Source: Mycolicibacter sinensis (lineage in GTDB: Bacteria; Actinomycetota; Actinomycetes; Mycobacteriales; Mycobacteriaceae). Taken from it: a stretch of 64,000 nucleotides of DNA. Below, piece by piece: positions 42,470 to 50,872 of this stretch (its first letter is position 1; the number at the start of each line of letters is the position of its first letter). A program made the translations under genes and the position numbers. The DNA lies in NCBI RefSeq assembly GCF_001667945.1, contig NZ_LZJK01000159.1, positions 22,208 to 86,207 on the forward strand, in the 5' to 3' direction. A model generated the notes under the pieces. It was not told the origin of the DNA, made no database searches, and was given only the letters and a program-made list of their open reading frames with translations.

Positions 42470-43243
42470 ATGCGGGTAGCGATTGTGACCGGCGCCAGCA
42501 GCGGCATCGGATTCGGCTGCGCGGCAAAGCTTGCCGCCGACGGGATGGCGGTGCTGGCCACCGGCCGCGACGCGAACCGGTTGGCGCGGCTGGCGGCCGA
42601 GGTCGCCGACGCCGATCGCATCGCCACGGTGGCCGTCGACCTGACGACCGACCAGGCTCCCGCCCAGATCGTCGATGCCGCACTGGCCCGCTGGGGCCGG
42701 GTGGACTTCCTGATCAACAACGCCGGGGTCGGCAGTCCCAAACCGCTGCACGAAACCGATGACGAAACCCTGGACCACTTCCTGAACCTGATGCTGCGGG
42801 CGCCGTTTCGGCTGGCACGCGATGTGCTGCCGCACCTGCGCCCGGGGTCGGCGATCATCAACGTCACCTCGACCTTCGCGGTGGTCGGCGGGTTGCGCGG
42901 CGGGGCGTACTCCGCGGCCAAGGGCGGCCTGACCGCCCTGACCACCCACATCGCCTGCCAGTACGGCGCCCAGGGCATTCGGTGCAATGCGGTGGCGCCC
43001 GGGGTCACCGTGACGCCGATGGTCGAAAAGCGCCTCGAAGAGCCCCGATTCCGCAAAATCAACACCGAGATGACGCCGTATCCGCGACTGGGGCGAGTGG
43101 ACGACATCGCCAACACCGTCGCCTTTCTGTGCTCAGAAGCGGGCGCATTCATCAACGGCCAGACCATCGTGGTCGACGGCGGCTGGAGCACGACCAAATA
43201 CCTCTCGGACTTCGGCCTCGACTCCCACTGGGTCCAGCAGTGA
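42470..43243 (+). CDS. SDR family oxidoreductase
   Basis: A 257-residue SDR: AIVTGASSGIGFGCAA, NNAGVGSP, the catalytic NVTSTFAVVGG and YSAAKGGLTALT, and INGQTIVVDGGWST. Arg in ATGRDANRL after the second strand favours NADP(H). It lies between two acyl-CoA ligases and may oxidise or reduce a hydroxy group of the ligated acid. It overlaps the next gene by GTGA (43240-43243). Confidence 0.9.
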   Translation: MRVAIVTGASSGIGFGCAAKLAADGMAVLATGRDANRLARLAAEVADADRIATVAVDLTTDQAPAQIVDAALARWGRVDFLINNAGVGSPKPLHETDDETLDHFLNLMLRAPFRLARDVLPHLRPGSAIINVTSTFAVVGGLRGGAYSAAKGGLTALTTHIACQYGAQGIRCNAVAPGVTVTPMVEKRLEEPRFRKINTEMTPYPRLGRVDDIANTVAFLCSEAGAFINGQTIVVDGGWSTTKYLSDFGLDSHWVQQ

Positions 43244-44739
43244 ACCTGTTCACCGTGCTGGAGCAGGCCGCGGCCCGATTCGGTGAGCGGGGGGCGGTGT
43301 ATCACGGAGAGCGCCAACTGCATACCTGGGGTGAGCTGGCGGATCGCGCACGACGGCTGGCGGCCTCGCTGCGCGCGGCGGTGCCACCCGGGGCGCGGAT
43401 CGCGATCGCCAGCGAGAACCGGCCCGAGATCATCGAGCTGATGTTCGCCACCTGGGCGGCCGACTGCGTCGTCGTCCCGCTCAACTACAAGCTGCACCCG
43501 CGCGAGATGGCCGAGATCCTCGACGACGCTGCTGCCGCCCAGGTCTTCGCGTCCCCGACGCTGGCCCCCGCCCTGACCGCCGTCGTCGGCACCGGGGTCG
43601 AGACCATCGGTGGCGCCGCCTATCTGGAGCGATTGGCCAGCGCGCCGTGCGGACCGCCGGACCCGGAGCCATCCCGGCTGGCGTGGCTGTTCTACACCAG
43701 CGGCACCACCGGGCGCTCGAAGGGCGCGATGCTGACGCACCGCAACCTGATGGCGATGACGGTGGCGCACCTAGCCGACCTCGACGACCCCGACGCCGAC
43801 TGCAGCCTGATCCACGGCGCCCCGATGTCGCACGGTTCCGGGCTGTACATCGCGCCCTACGTGCTGCGTGGCGCCCGGCAGGTGATCCCGGCCTCGGGCG
43901 CGTTCGACGCCGGGGAGTTCCTCGACCTGTGCGGGCACCACCCCGGCGCCACCGCGTTCCTGGCGCCCACGATGGTGGCCCGCCTGGTGCGCACCGGACG
44001 CGAGCGGCCGGGCAACCTGCGCACCATCATCTACGGCGGCGGCCCGATGTACCTCGGCGATCTCAAGCGCGCACTGGCCGCGTTCGGACCGGTGTTCGCC
44101 CAGCTCTACGGCCAAGGTGAGGCGCCGATGACCATCACCGGCCTGCGGCGCGCCGATCATGCCGGCGACGACGCGATCCTGGGCTCGGTCGGCTATCCGC
44201 GCTCGGGTGTCGAGGTGGCGGTGCTGCGCGAGGACGGCACCCCCGCGCCGGCGGGCGAGGTCGGCGAAATCGTCTGCCGCGGTGACGTGGTGATGGCCGG
44301 CTACTGGAACAACCCGGCCGCCACCGCCGAGGCGATCCGGGATGGCTGGCTGTTCACCGGCGACAAGGGCTGCTTCGACGAACGCGGCTATCTCAGCCTG
44401 CGCGACCGCTCCAAGGACGTGGTGATCAGCGGGGGCAGCAACATCTATCCCCGCGAGGTCGAGGAGGCGCTCTTGGCGCATCCGGGCGTCACCGAAGCCG
44501 CGGTGGTGGGCGCCCCGGATTCCGAGTGGGGCGAGATCGTGGTCGCCTTCATCGTGGGCGAGGCCTCCGCCGCCGAGCTGGACGACCACCTGCTGGAACG
44601 CATCGCCCGGTTCAAGCGCCCCAAGCGCTACGAGTTCGTCGACGCGTTGCCCAAGAACAGCTACGGCAAGGTGCTCAAGCGCGAGCTGCGCTCGCTGGCC
44701 CGCGAGATTGCGTTGGCGCAGGAACATTCGCGCAATTAG
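43240..44739 (+). CDS. Acyl-CoA synthetase (AMP-forming)
   Basis: A 499-residue ANL ligase: LFYTSGTTGRSKGAMLTH, YGQGEAPMTITG, GWLFTGDKGCFDERGYLSLR, the hinge motif VVISGGSNIYPREVEE, and NSYGKVLKREL with the catalytic Lys. It is the second ligase of the operon, so two different acids or two steps (primary substrate and intermediate) may be activated. It ends at a 13-bp hairpin that overlaps its last codons. Confidence 0.9.
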   Translation: MNLFTVLEQAAARFGERGAVYHGERQLHTWGELADRARRLAASLRAAVPPGARIAIASENRPEIIELMFATWAADCVVVPLNYKLHPREMAEILDDAAAAQVFASPTLAPALTAVVGTGVETIGGAAYLERLASAPCGPPDPEPSRLAWLFYTSGTTGRSKGAMLTHRNLMAMTVAHLADLDDPDADCSLIHGAPMSHGSGLYIAPYVLRGARQVIPASGAFDAGEFLDLCGHHPGATAFLAPTMVARLVRTGRERPGNLRTIIYGGGPMYLGDLKRALAAFGPVFAQLYGQGEAPMTITGLRRADHAGDDAILGSVGYPRSGVEVAVLREDGTPAPAGEVGEIVCRGDVVMAGYWNNPAATAEAIRDGWLFTGDKGCFDERGYLSLRDRSKDVVISGGSNIYPREVEEALLAHPGVTEAAVVGAPDSEWGEIVVAFIVGEASAAELDDHLLERIARFKRPKRYEFVDALPKNSYGKVLKRELRSLAREIALAQEHSRN

Positions 44740-44761
44740 CTGCGTGCGCGCAATCTCGCGG
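44700..44761. terminator. 13-bp hairpin between convergent genes
   Basis: CCGCGAGATTGCG (44700-44712) pairs perfectly with CGCAATCTCGCGG (44749-44761) around a 36-nt loop containing the ligase stop codon. It stands between convergent genes and probably terminates both. The left arm is coding sequence. Confidence 0.55.
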
Positions 44762-44786
44762 CGAGGTGGGGCGACGCAGAGCGCGC

Positions 44787-45569
44787 CTACTGCACCTTGG
44801 ATTTCATGTCGTCGAGATTGACCAGCACCGGCCAGCCACACACCGAGAGAGCATTGCCGTGCCCGGTTTCGTGGATGTCGAACGCGGACTGGATCGCCGA
44901 GTGGAAGCCCTGCACGTCGAGGGTCTGATTGACCGCGCGTTTGGCCTGCCGCAGCGCGAACGACGGCATGGTGGCGATGTGCTCGGCGAGCCGGCGCGTC
45001 TCGGCGTCCAGCTCATCCCGCGGCACCACCTTGTTGACCATGCCGGTCTGCTCGGCTTCCTGCGCGGTCATCGCGCGGCCGGTGAACAGCATCTCCTTGG
45101 CTTTACGGGGACCCAGTTCCCAGGTGTGCCCGTGGTATTCGACTCCGCCGATGCCCATCAGCACGACCGGATCGGAGAACTGGGCGTCGTCGGCGGCGAT
45201 GATCAGATCGCACGGCCAGCACAGCATCAGCCCACCGGAGATGCACCGGCCCTGCACCGCGGCGATCGACGGCTTGGGCACATTGCGCCACCGCAGGGTG
45301 TACTCGAGGTAGCGCTTGCATTCGTGGGAATAGATGAACTCCAGGGTGATCTTGTCCGGGACCGGACCACCGCCTTTGAGATCGTGGCCGGCCGAGAAGT
45401 GCTTGCCGTTGGCCCGCAGCACGATCACCGCGACCTCGTCGTCATCGGCGGCGCGCGACCAGGCCGCGTCGAGTTCGTCGAGCAGCTCGGGGTTCTGGGC
45501 GTTGGCGGCCTCGGGGCGGTTCAGCGTGATCGTCGCGACCTTCTCGGCGACCTCGTAATCGATGTACAT
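44787..45569 (-). CDS. Enoyl-CoA hydratase/isomerase
   Basis: A 260-residue crotonase: ATITLNRPEAANAQNPELLD, GKHFSAGHDLKGGG, GRCISGGLMLCWPCDLIIAA, and an ETGHGN segment near the C-terminus. The oxyanion-hole turns are normal, while the catalytic Glu positions carry IGGVEYHGHTWEL, seen in several mycobacterial crotonases of unknown specificity. It is divergent from the TetR gene at 45755. Confidence 0.86.
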   Translation of the reverse strand: MYIDYEVAEKVATITLNRPEAANAQNPELLDELDAAWSRAADDDEVAVIVLRANGKHFSAGHDLKGGGPVPDKITLEFIYSHECKRYLEYTLRWRNVPKPSIAAVQGRCISGGLMLCWPCDLIIAADDAQFSDPVVLMGIGGVEYHGHTWELGPRKAKEMLFTGRAMTAQEAEQTGMVNKVVPRDELDAETRRLAEHIATMPSFALRQAKRAVNQTLDVQGFHSAIQSAFDIHETGHGNALSVCGWPVLVNLDDMKSKVQ

Positions 45570-45754
45570 GGGCGTCCTTGTCAGTTACGGGAGCGCGACC
45601 CGCCGGCACCGCGCGAGAAGCTGCTTCTCATTCTGGGAAAGTTACCATCTTCGGTGTCGGGACGGCAGCCTCCGGATCCGCGGCGTCGGTCTGCGCCCGT
45701 TCTCCGGTAGGGTGCATTCGTGTTCTCCCAAAAAGGCAACTGCCGGAGCCGCTG

Positions 45755-46405
45755 GTGAGCAACCCCGAAGAGGAGCCGGTCTGGAAGCAGCGGGCGGTCG
45801 AGCGGTCGATCAAGACCGCGCGCCTGCGGGCCGCTCAGCGCGTTCAGCGATTCCTGGACGCCGCCCAGGCCATCATCATCGAAAAGGGCAGCACCGACTT
45901 CACCGTCCAGGAGGTCGTCGAGCGCTCACGGCAGTCGCTGCGTAGCTTCTACCTGCAGTTCAACGGCAAACACGAGCTACTGCTGGCGCTGTTCGAAGAC
46001 GCCCTGGTGCGCACTTCCGACCAGATCCGCGCCGCCACCGAAGACAAGGCCACACCGCTGGAACGGCTGAAAGTGGCCGTGGAGCTGCTTTTTGAGCTCT
46101 CCCGGCCGGACCCGAGCGCCAAGCGCCCGTTGTTCACCGACTTCGCCCCGCGGCTGCTGGTGTCGCACCCCACGGAGGTCCGGGTGGCCTTCACCCCGTT
46201 GCTGGCTCTGCTCACCGAGCTGATGGAGGCCGCCGCCGAGGCCGGCGAGCTGCGGCCCGGCGTCAACGCCCGGCGCATGGCGGCGATGACCATGCAGACC
46301 GTCATGTTCGTGGCCCAGTCCAGCGCCGAGACCGACGATCCGGCCGCCCATCCCATCACCGCCGACGAGGTCTGGGACTTCTGCGCCCACGGCCTGGCCA
46401 ACTGA
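45755..46405 (+). CDS. TetR family regulator
   Basis: A TetR-type regulator of about 216 residues: RVQRFLDAAQAIIIEKGSTD, FTVQEVVERSRQSLRSFYLQ, then FNGKHELLLALFEDAL. The GTG at 45755 (VSNPEEEPVWKQ) is preferred. An upstream frame extends to 45578 without homology-like content. It is divergent from the crotonase gene, which it may control. The 185-bp gap holds three TTCTC half-sites (near 45627, 45700 and 45723). Confidence 0.85.
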   Translation: MSNPEEEPVWKQRAVERSIKTARLRAAQRVQRFLDAAQAIIIEKGSTDFTVQEVVERSRQSLRSFYLQFNGKHELLLALFEDALVRTSDQIRAATEDKATPLERLKVAVELLFELSRPDPSAKRPLFTDFAPRLLVSHPTEVRVAFTPLLALLTELMEAAAEAGELRPGVNARRMAAMTMQTVMFVAQSSAETDDPAAHPITADEVWDFCAHGLAN

Positions 46406-46606
46406 CGCAGCCCCCTCCCCGCGACTGTGCGTGCTTGCCCGCGACACGCCGGGGGGGAAGTGTGCAGCTGTGCACGCTCGCGCGCACTGGCCCGACTCCG
46501 CTGACGACGAAGCCGGCTTCCGCTTCCGTAGTCACATATGCTCTAATTGAGAATGTGATTTCCACATCTCTGCGCACCGGCACCTCGTCTGAGGCGGGTA
46601 GCACCC
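46406..46606. other. 201-bp non-coding region before DUF35 gene
   Basis: This gap contains a GTGCA/TGCAC palindrome near 46461-46474 and a GC-rich stretch with seven Gs. It also contains the GAGAAT-type half-operator at 46548-46564. The promoter for the DUF35-Ltp operon is expected here. Confidence 0.4.
46548..46564. promoter_or_regulatory. GAGAAT-type operator (imperfect copy)
   Basis: TGAGAA, 5 bp, TTTCCA (46548-46564) matches one arm fully and the other at four of six bases of the TGAGAA-N5-TTCTCA form. It is 42 bp before the DUF35 start. Confidence 0.35.
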
Positions 46607-47023
46607 ATGCGTAAAGTCCTCGCTCCCGATGTCACCAACTGGCCCGACGAGAACCCGGCGCTGATCGGCAGCCAATGCCGCGCCTGCGAGGCGACGGTAT
46701 GGCCCCGCCAGGACCACTGCCCACGCTGCAGCGGCCCGCAGATGCAGGATCTGCTGCTGCCCCGCCGGGGCACGTTGGAAGCCTGGACGACCCAGGGTTT
46801 CGTCCCGAAGCTGCCCTACGCCGGAGGCGAGACCGCCGAGAGCTTCGCACCGTTCGGGGTGGGGCTGATCCGACTCGGCGACGTCATCCAGGTTGAGGCC
46901 CGGCTGACCGAATCCGACCCGGCCAAGCTGAAATTCGGGATGGACGTCGAACTGACCATGGTGCCGTTCTACGTCGACGACGACGGAACCGAGATTCTCA
47001 CCTGGGCTTTCCAGCCCGTCTAA
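46607..47023 (+). CDS. DUF35 OB-fold zinc-ribbon protein
   Basis: A 138-residue protein with an N-terminal zinc ribbon (C24-x2-C27 and C38-x2-C41) and a DUF35 OB-fold (about 50-135, with FGVGLIRLGDVIQVEARLTE). DUF35 domains bind acyl-CoA and partner with thiolase-like Ltp proteins, as in the steroid side-chain aldolase system of mycobacteria. The Ltp gene begins 13 bp downstream, in the usual order, so they probably form a complex. Confidence 0.85.
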   Translation: MRKVLAPDVTNWPDENPALIGSQCRACEATVWPRQDHCPRCSGPQMQDLLLPRRGTLEAWTTQGFVPKLPYAGGETAESFAPFGVGLIRLGDVIQVEARLTESDPAKLKFGMDVELTMVPFYVDDDGTEILTWAFQPV

Positions 47024-47036
47024 GGAGACCTGGAAC

Positions 47037-48191
47037 ATGACGGTAGCGAACAACGACGTGGCGATCATCGGCGTCGGCCTGCACCCGTTCGGCCGGTTCG
47101 ACAAGTCGGCGATGCAGATGGGCGCCGAGGCGATCCACACCGCCCTGGCCGACGCCGGAATCGAGTGGCGCGACATCCAATTCGGAGTCGGCGGCAGCTA
47201 CGAGATCTCCAACCCGGACGCAGTGACGCGGCTGGTCGGGCTCACCGGGATCCCATTCACCAACGTGTTCAACGCCTGCGCGACGGCCGCGACCGCCACC
47301 CAGGTCTGTGCCGACAACATCCGGTCCGGCAAGTACGACATCGGGATCGCGATCGGCATGGACAAGCACCCTCGCGGGGCGTTCACCGATGATCCGGCCA
47401 AGCTGGCCCTGCCGGCCTGGTACGCCGAGAACGGCCAGTTCGTCACCACGAAGTTCTTCGGCATGAAGGCCAACCGCTACCTGCACAAGCACAACATCTC
47501 CCAGGCGACGCTGGCCAAGGTGGCTGCGAAGAACTTCCGCAACGGAGCGTTGAACCCGAATGCCTTCCGGCGCAAGCCGATACCTGAGGACGTCATCCTC
47601 AATTCGACGGTGCTGAACTACCCGCTGACGCAGTACATGTTCTGCGCTCCCGATGAGGGCGCCGCCGCGGTCATCATGTGCCGCGGCGACATCGCCCACC
47701 GCTACACCGACAAGCCGGTGTACCTGCAGGCCACCGAGATCCGCACCCGCACCTACGGCGCCTACGAGGTGCACGGGACGTCGGCGCCGATCGAGGAAGA
47801 CGTCGCGCCCACGGTCTATGCGGCCCGCGCCGCGTTCGAAAAGGCCGGGGTAGCACCCGAAGACGTCGACGTGGTCCAACTGCAGGACACCGATGCCGGC
47901 GCCGAGGTCATCCACATGGCCGAATGCGGCTTCTGCGCCGACGGTGACCAGGAGAAGCTGCTCGCCGACGGGGCCACCGAGATCTCCGGTTCGCTGCCGG
48001 TCAACACCGATGGCGGGCTGATCGCCAACGGCGAGCCGATCGGCGCGTCCGGGCTGCGCCAGCTGCACGAGCTGGTGCGCCAGCTGCGCGGCCAGGCCGG
48101 TGAGCGCCAGGTGCCGGGCGAACCCAAGGTGGGCTTCGCGCAGGTCTACGGGGCGCCGGGGACCGCGTCGGCGACGATCGTCACGGTCTGA
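47037..48191 (+). CDS. Thiolase-like lipid-transfer protein (Ltp/SCP-x type)
   Basis: A 384-residue thiolase-fold protein. C81 in FNACATAATATQV is at the thiolase nucleophile position, but the His motif reads GLIANGEPIGASG (Glu in place of His) and the last Cys is absent (QVYGAPGTASAT). It therefore is unlikely to be a true thiolase. It resembles Ltp2-type retro-aldolases that release a ketone from a side-chain acyl-CoA together with a DUF35 partner, which is encoded directly upstream. The start is the ATG at 47037 after an AAGGAG-like RBS. Confidence 0.87.
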   Translation: MTVANNDVAIIGVGLHPFGRFDKSAMQMGAEAIHTALADAGIEWRDIQFGVGGSYEISNPDAVTRLVGLTGIPFTNVFNACATAATATQVCADNIRSGKYDIGIAIGMDKHPRGAFTDDPAKLALPAWYAENGQFVTTKFFGMKANRYLHKHNISQATLAKVAAKNFRNGALNPNAFRRKPIPEDVILNSTVLNYPLTQYMFCAPDEGAAAVIMCRGDIAHRYTDKPVYLQATEIRTRTYGAYEVHGTSAPIEEDVAPTVYAARAAFEKAGVAPEDVDVVQLQDTDAGAEVIHMAECGFCADGDQEKLLADGATEISGSLPVNTDGGLIANGEPIGASGLRQLHELVRQLRGQAGERQVPGEPKVGFAQVYGAPGTASATIVTV

Positions 48192-48229
48192 GCCGCCGCG
48201 GCTAAGCCAGTGCCATGCGCATGTGCTAG

Positions 48230-48431
48230 GGCGACGACGGCTTGCTCGCACCGGCCCACATGGCGGGCGCGGTGCTACGCACCCTTCACAAAGCCGTACT
48301 GCGCAAGCTACGACGGTCGGTGTGTCGCTGTTGCCGTGGAACGCTCGGCGGCCGTGGTCACCGTCGACCACCGCTTGGCCGATGCCGCGGACCAGCTCGG
48401 TATCCCGGTCGCGATCACCCTGCTCCAATAA
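48230..48431 (+). pseudogene. VapC/PIN-domain toxin remnant
   Basis: Two frames in this gap look like pieces of a VapC toxin. One reads LLAPAHMAGAVLRTLHKAVL (48245 onward), similar to the mid-part of PIN toxins. After a frame change the second reads YDGRCVAVAVERSAAVVTVD, then HRLADAADQLGIPVAI, and stops at 48431. The last piece resembles the conserved end of PIN domains (YDA-x-VALAE, then VTxDxRLxxAA). The start and much of the active site are missing and no VapB gene is seen. It is a decayed toxin gene. Confidence 0.5.
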
Positions 48432-48459
48432 CGAAGCGGTCGACACGAAAGAACGCCGG

Positions 48460-49485
48460 TCACTCCCCCAACCCCGGCGGCGGCCGGTAGTCCGGCTCGT
48501 ACCCGGCGACACGAATCGGGCTGCCCACCAACCGGAAATCGCCGGCCGCCACGATCGCGTGGGTGTATTCCTTGAGCGCCTCGGGCAGGGTGCGCACGGC
48601 GGCCGCCGGGATGCCCAGCGGCCGCAGCCGCCGTTCCCAGCCGGCCGCGGTGTCGCATGCCAGCGCGGCGGTGACCACGGCGAGCACTTCGTCGCGCCGC
48701 GCCACGCGCTCGGACATGGTCGCGAAGCCGTCGATACCCGCTTCGCCCGCGAAGGCCTTCCAGAACCCGTCATGGGTGACGAACAGCGCCAGATAACCCT
48801 CGGCCGTCGGAAAGAGCTGAGCCGGAACGTAATAGGAGTGCGCACCGTGCGGATGACGTTGCGGCTCGACGCCGTCGTTGAGGTAGGCCGACGCACGGTA
48901 GTTCAGTTGGGACAGCATCACGTCGAGCAACGAGACCTCGACCTGGCCGCCGCGGCCGCCGACGATCTGGGCCAGCAGGCCCAGGGCGGCCGCCAGCCCG
49001 GTGGAGTTGTCGGCCGATGAGTAGCCCGGCAGCGTGGGCGGCCCGTCCGGGTCGCCGGTCATCGCGGCTATCCCGGTGGCCGCCTGAATCACGTAGTCGA
49101 AGGCCGGCTCGTCACCGCCGTCCAGCCCGAATCCGGTCAGCGCGACACAGACGATCCGCGGATTGAAACGCTTCAACGCGTCATAGGTCAAACCCAAACG
49201 GCGGATCACCGAGGGCTTCATATTCACCAGCAGCGCATGCGATTCCGCGACCAGCTCCCCCAGCTTCGCCTGCCCGGCCTCGGACGTCAGGTCCAAGGTG
49301 ATGCTGCGCTTGTTGCGGTTGAGGCTGGCGAAGTAGCTCGGGCCGACCTGGCGGGAGATCTCTCCACCCGGCGGTTCGATCTTGATGACCTCGGCGCCGA
49401 GGTCGGCCAGCAGCATGGTCGCGTACGGGCCGGCCAGCATCACTCCCACTTCGAGGATGCGAATCCCCGACAGCGGTCCGCTCAC
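48460..49485 (-). CDS. CaiB/BaiF family CoA-transferase (short)
   Basis: A 341-residue class III CoA-transferase, shorter than the usual 390-410. It has LADLGAEVIKIEPPGGEISR, LNRNKRSITLDL, and D159 in YSSADNSTG as the catalytic Asp. The C-terminal part is compact. It is the last gene of the mutase operon and starts one base after the stop of the F420 oxidoreductase. It may make the CoA ester for the mutase or recycle its product. Confidence 0.87.
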   Translation of the reverse strand: MSGPLSGIRILEVGVMLAGPYATMLLADLGAEVIKIEPPGGEISRQVGPSYFASLNRNKRSITLDLTSEAGQAKLGELVAESHALLVNMKPSVIRRLGLTYDALKRFNPRIVCVALTGFGLDGGDEPAFDYVIQAATGIAAMTGDPDGPPTLPGYSSADNSTGLAAALGLLAQIVGGRGGQVEVSLLDVMLSQLNYRASAYLNDGVEPQRHPHGAHSYYVPAQLFPTAEGYLALFVTHDGFWKAFAGEAGIDGFATMSERVARRDEVLAVVTAALACDTAAGWERRLRPLGIPAAAVRTLPEALKEYTHAIVAAGDFRLVGSPIRVAGYEPDYRPPPGLGE

Positions 49486-50439
49486 TTAAATCTCCTTGGC
49501 AAGCTCGGCGATCACCTCGCGGGTGCGGCGCTTGGAGGCGATCAGTTCGTCGCGAGTCTCCCCGATCGGCAACAACCGCACCGACAGGTCGGTCACCCCG
49601 GCGTCGGCGAACTGCTTGAACCGCTTGAGGATTGATTCCTCATCGCCGGCCGCGCACAGGTCGCCGACATCGCGTGCCGAACCGCGGTCGAGCAGCCGCT
49701 GATAGTTCGGCGAGGTCTCGGCCTCGGCCAGGATGCGGTTGGCGCGCTGTTTGGCGGTCTCGATCTCGGCGTTGGCACACAAGGTCACCGGAATGCCGGC
49801 GACGATGCGCGGCGCGGGTTTGCCCGCTTCGGCCGCGGCCTTGTTGATCTTCGGCGCGATGTGCTCGGCGATCGCCTTCTCATCGGCCATCCACAGCGAG
49901 GTGCCGTCGGCGTGCTCGCCGGCGATCTGCAGCATCACCGGGCCGAGTGCGGCCACCAGCACCGGCATCTTGGGCTCGGCCCCGAGCGCGGTCGGGTTGT
50001 GCACGGTGAAGGTGTCGTTCTCGACGTCCACCGGCCCCGGGCCGGCGAGGGCGGCGCCCAGCACCTGCAGGTAGTCGCGGGTGTAGGCGGCCGGCTTGTC
50101 ATAGGGCAGGCCCAGCATGTCCCGGATGATCCAGTGGTGCGACGGCCCCACGCCCAGCGCCAGCCGGCCGCCGGAGATGGCGTTCACCGAAAGGGCTTGG
50201 CGGGCAAGCGCAATCGGGTGCTGAGCCTGCAGCGGCACCACGGCGGTGCCCAGCTCGATCCGGGTGCTGTGGCAGGCCATCAGCGCCACCATGGTCATCA
50301 GATCGAAATCGTCGGGCACCTGTGGCATCCAGGCGGTGTCCAGCCCGGCGCCGTCAGCCCACTCGATGTCGGCGATCAGCTTTTTGACCTTGCGCGCCAT
50401 GTCGCCGCGCTCGGCCCCGATCATCACGCCCAGTCGCAT
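49486..50439 (-). CDS. LLM-class (luciferase-like) F420-type oxidoreductase
   Basis: A 317-residue luciferase-like TIM-barrel protein. It begins RLGVMIGAERGDMARKVKKL, has TRIELGTAVVPLQAQHPIAL, then NAISGGRLALGVGPSHHWII, as in actinobacterial F420-dependent enzymes. F420 rather than FMN is inferred from this subgroup. It sits between a B12-binding subunit and a CoA-transferase, so it may oxidise or reduce an intermediate of the mutase pathway. Confidence 0.85.
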   Translation of the reverse strand: MRLGVMIGAERGDMARKVKKLIADIEWADGAGLDTAWMPQVPDDFDLMTMVALMACHSTRIELGTAVVPLQAQHPIALARQALSVNAISGGRLALGVGPSHHWIIRDMLGLPYDKPAAYTRDYLQVLGAALAGPGPVDVENDTFTVHNPTALGAEPKMPVLVAALGPVMLQIAGEHADGTSLWMADEKAIAEHIAPKINKAAAEAGKPAPRIVAGIPVTLCANAEIETAKQRANRILAEAETSPNYQRLLDRGSARDVGDLCAAGDEESILKRFKQFADAGVTDLSVRLLPIGETRDELIASKRRTREVIAELAKEI

Positions 50440-50440
50440 A

Positions 50441-50872
50441 TCAGTTCGCCTCCGCTTGCCCGATGACCTCCCGGACCCCGGTCACCAGGTCGTCCAGCGA
50501 GGTTCCGGTGGGAAAGACCGCCGCGGCGCCCAGCGACAGCAGCTTGGGCACGTCGGACTGCGGGATGGTGCCCCCGACCACCACCGCGATGTCACCGCCG
50601 TCCGCGGCGCGCAGCGCGTCGACGATGCGGGCGGTCAGTGCGACGTGGGCGCCGGAGAGAATGCTCAGCCCGACCACCGCCACGTCCTCCTGCAGGGCGG
50701 TGGCGACGATGTCCTCGACGCGCTGCCGGATGCCGGTGTAGATGACCTCGAAGCCGGCGTCACGCAGGGTCCGCGCGACGATCTTGGCGCCGCGGTCGTG
50801 GCCGTCCAGGCCGGGCTTGGCGACCAGGACCCGGGCCGGGACCGGCACAGAAGAAGCGAGTGGAGAAGTCAT
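50441..50872 (-). CDS. B12-binding subunit of an acyl-CoA mutase
   Basis: A 143-residue cobalamin-binding protein: RVLVAKPGLDGHDRGAKIVA contains the D-x-H-x-x-G motif (GLDGHDRGAK), followed by YTGIRQRVEDIV and GLSILSGAHV, then VVVGGTIPQSD. It corresponds to the C-terminal domain of methylmalonyl-CoA mutase, here as a separate small subunit as in isobutyryl-CoA mutase. Its ATG follows directly after the TAG of the mutase gene. Confidence 0.92.
   Translation of the reverse strand: MTSPLASSVPVPARVLVAKPGLDGHDRGAKIVARTLRDAGFEVIYTGIRQRVEDIVATALQEDVAVVGLSILSGAHVALTARIVDALRAADGGDIAVVVGGTIPQSDVPKLLSLGAAAVFPTGTSLDDLVTGVREVIGQAEAN

Noticed and set aside
46998..48896. 632-codon antisense frame over the Ltp gene
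   Set aside because: It is the shadow of Ltp and the CoA-transferase; no motif, low-complexity Arg/Pro content.
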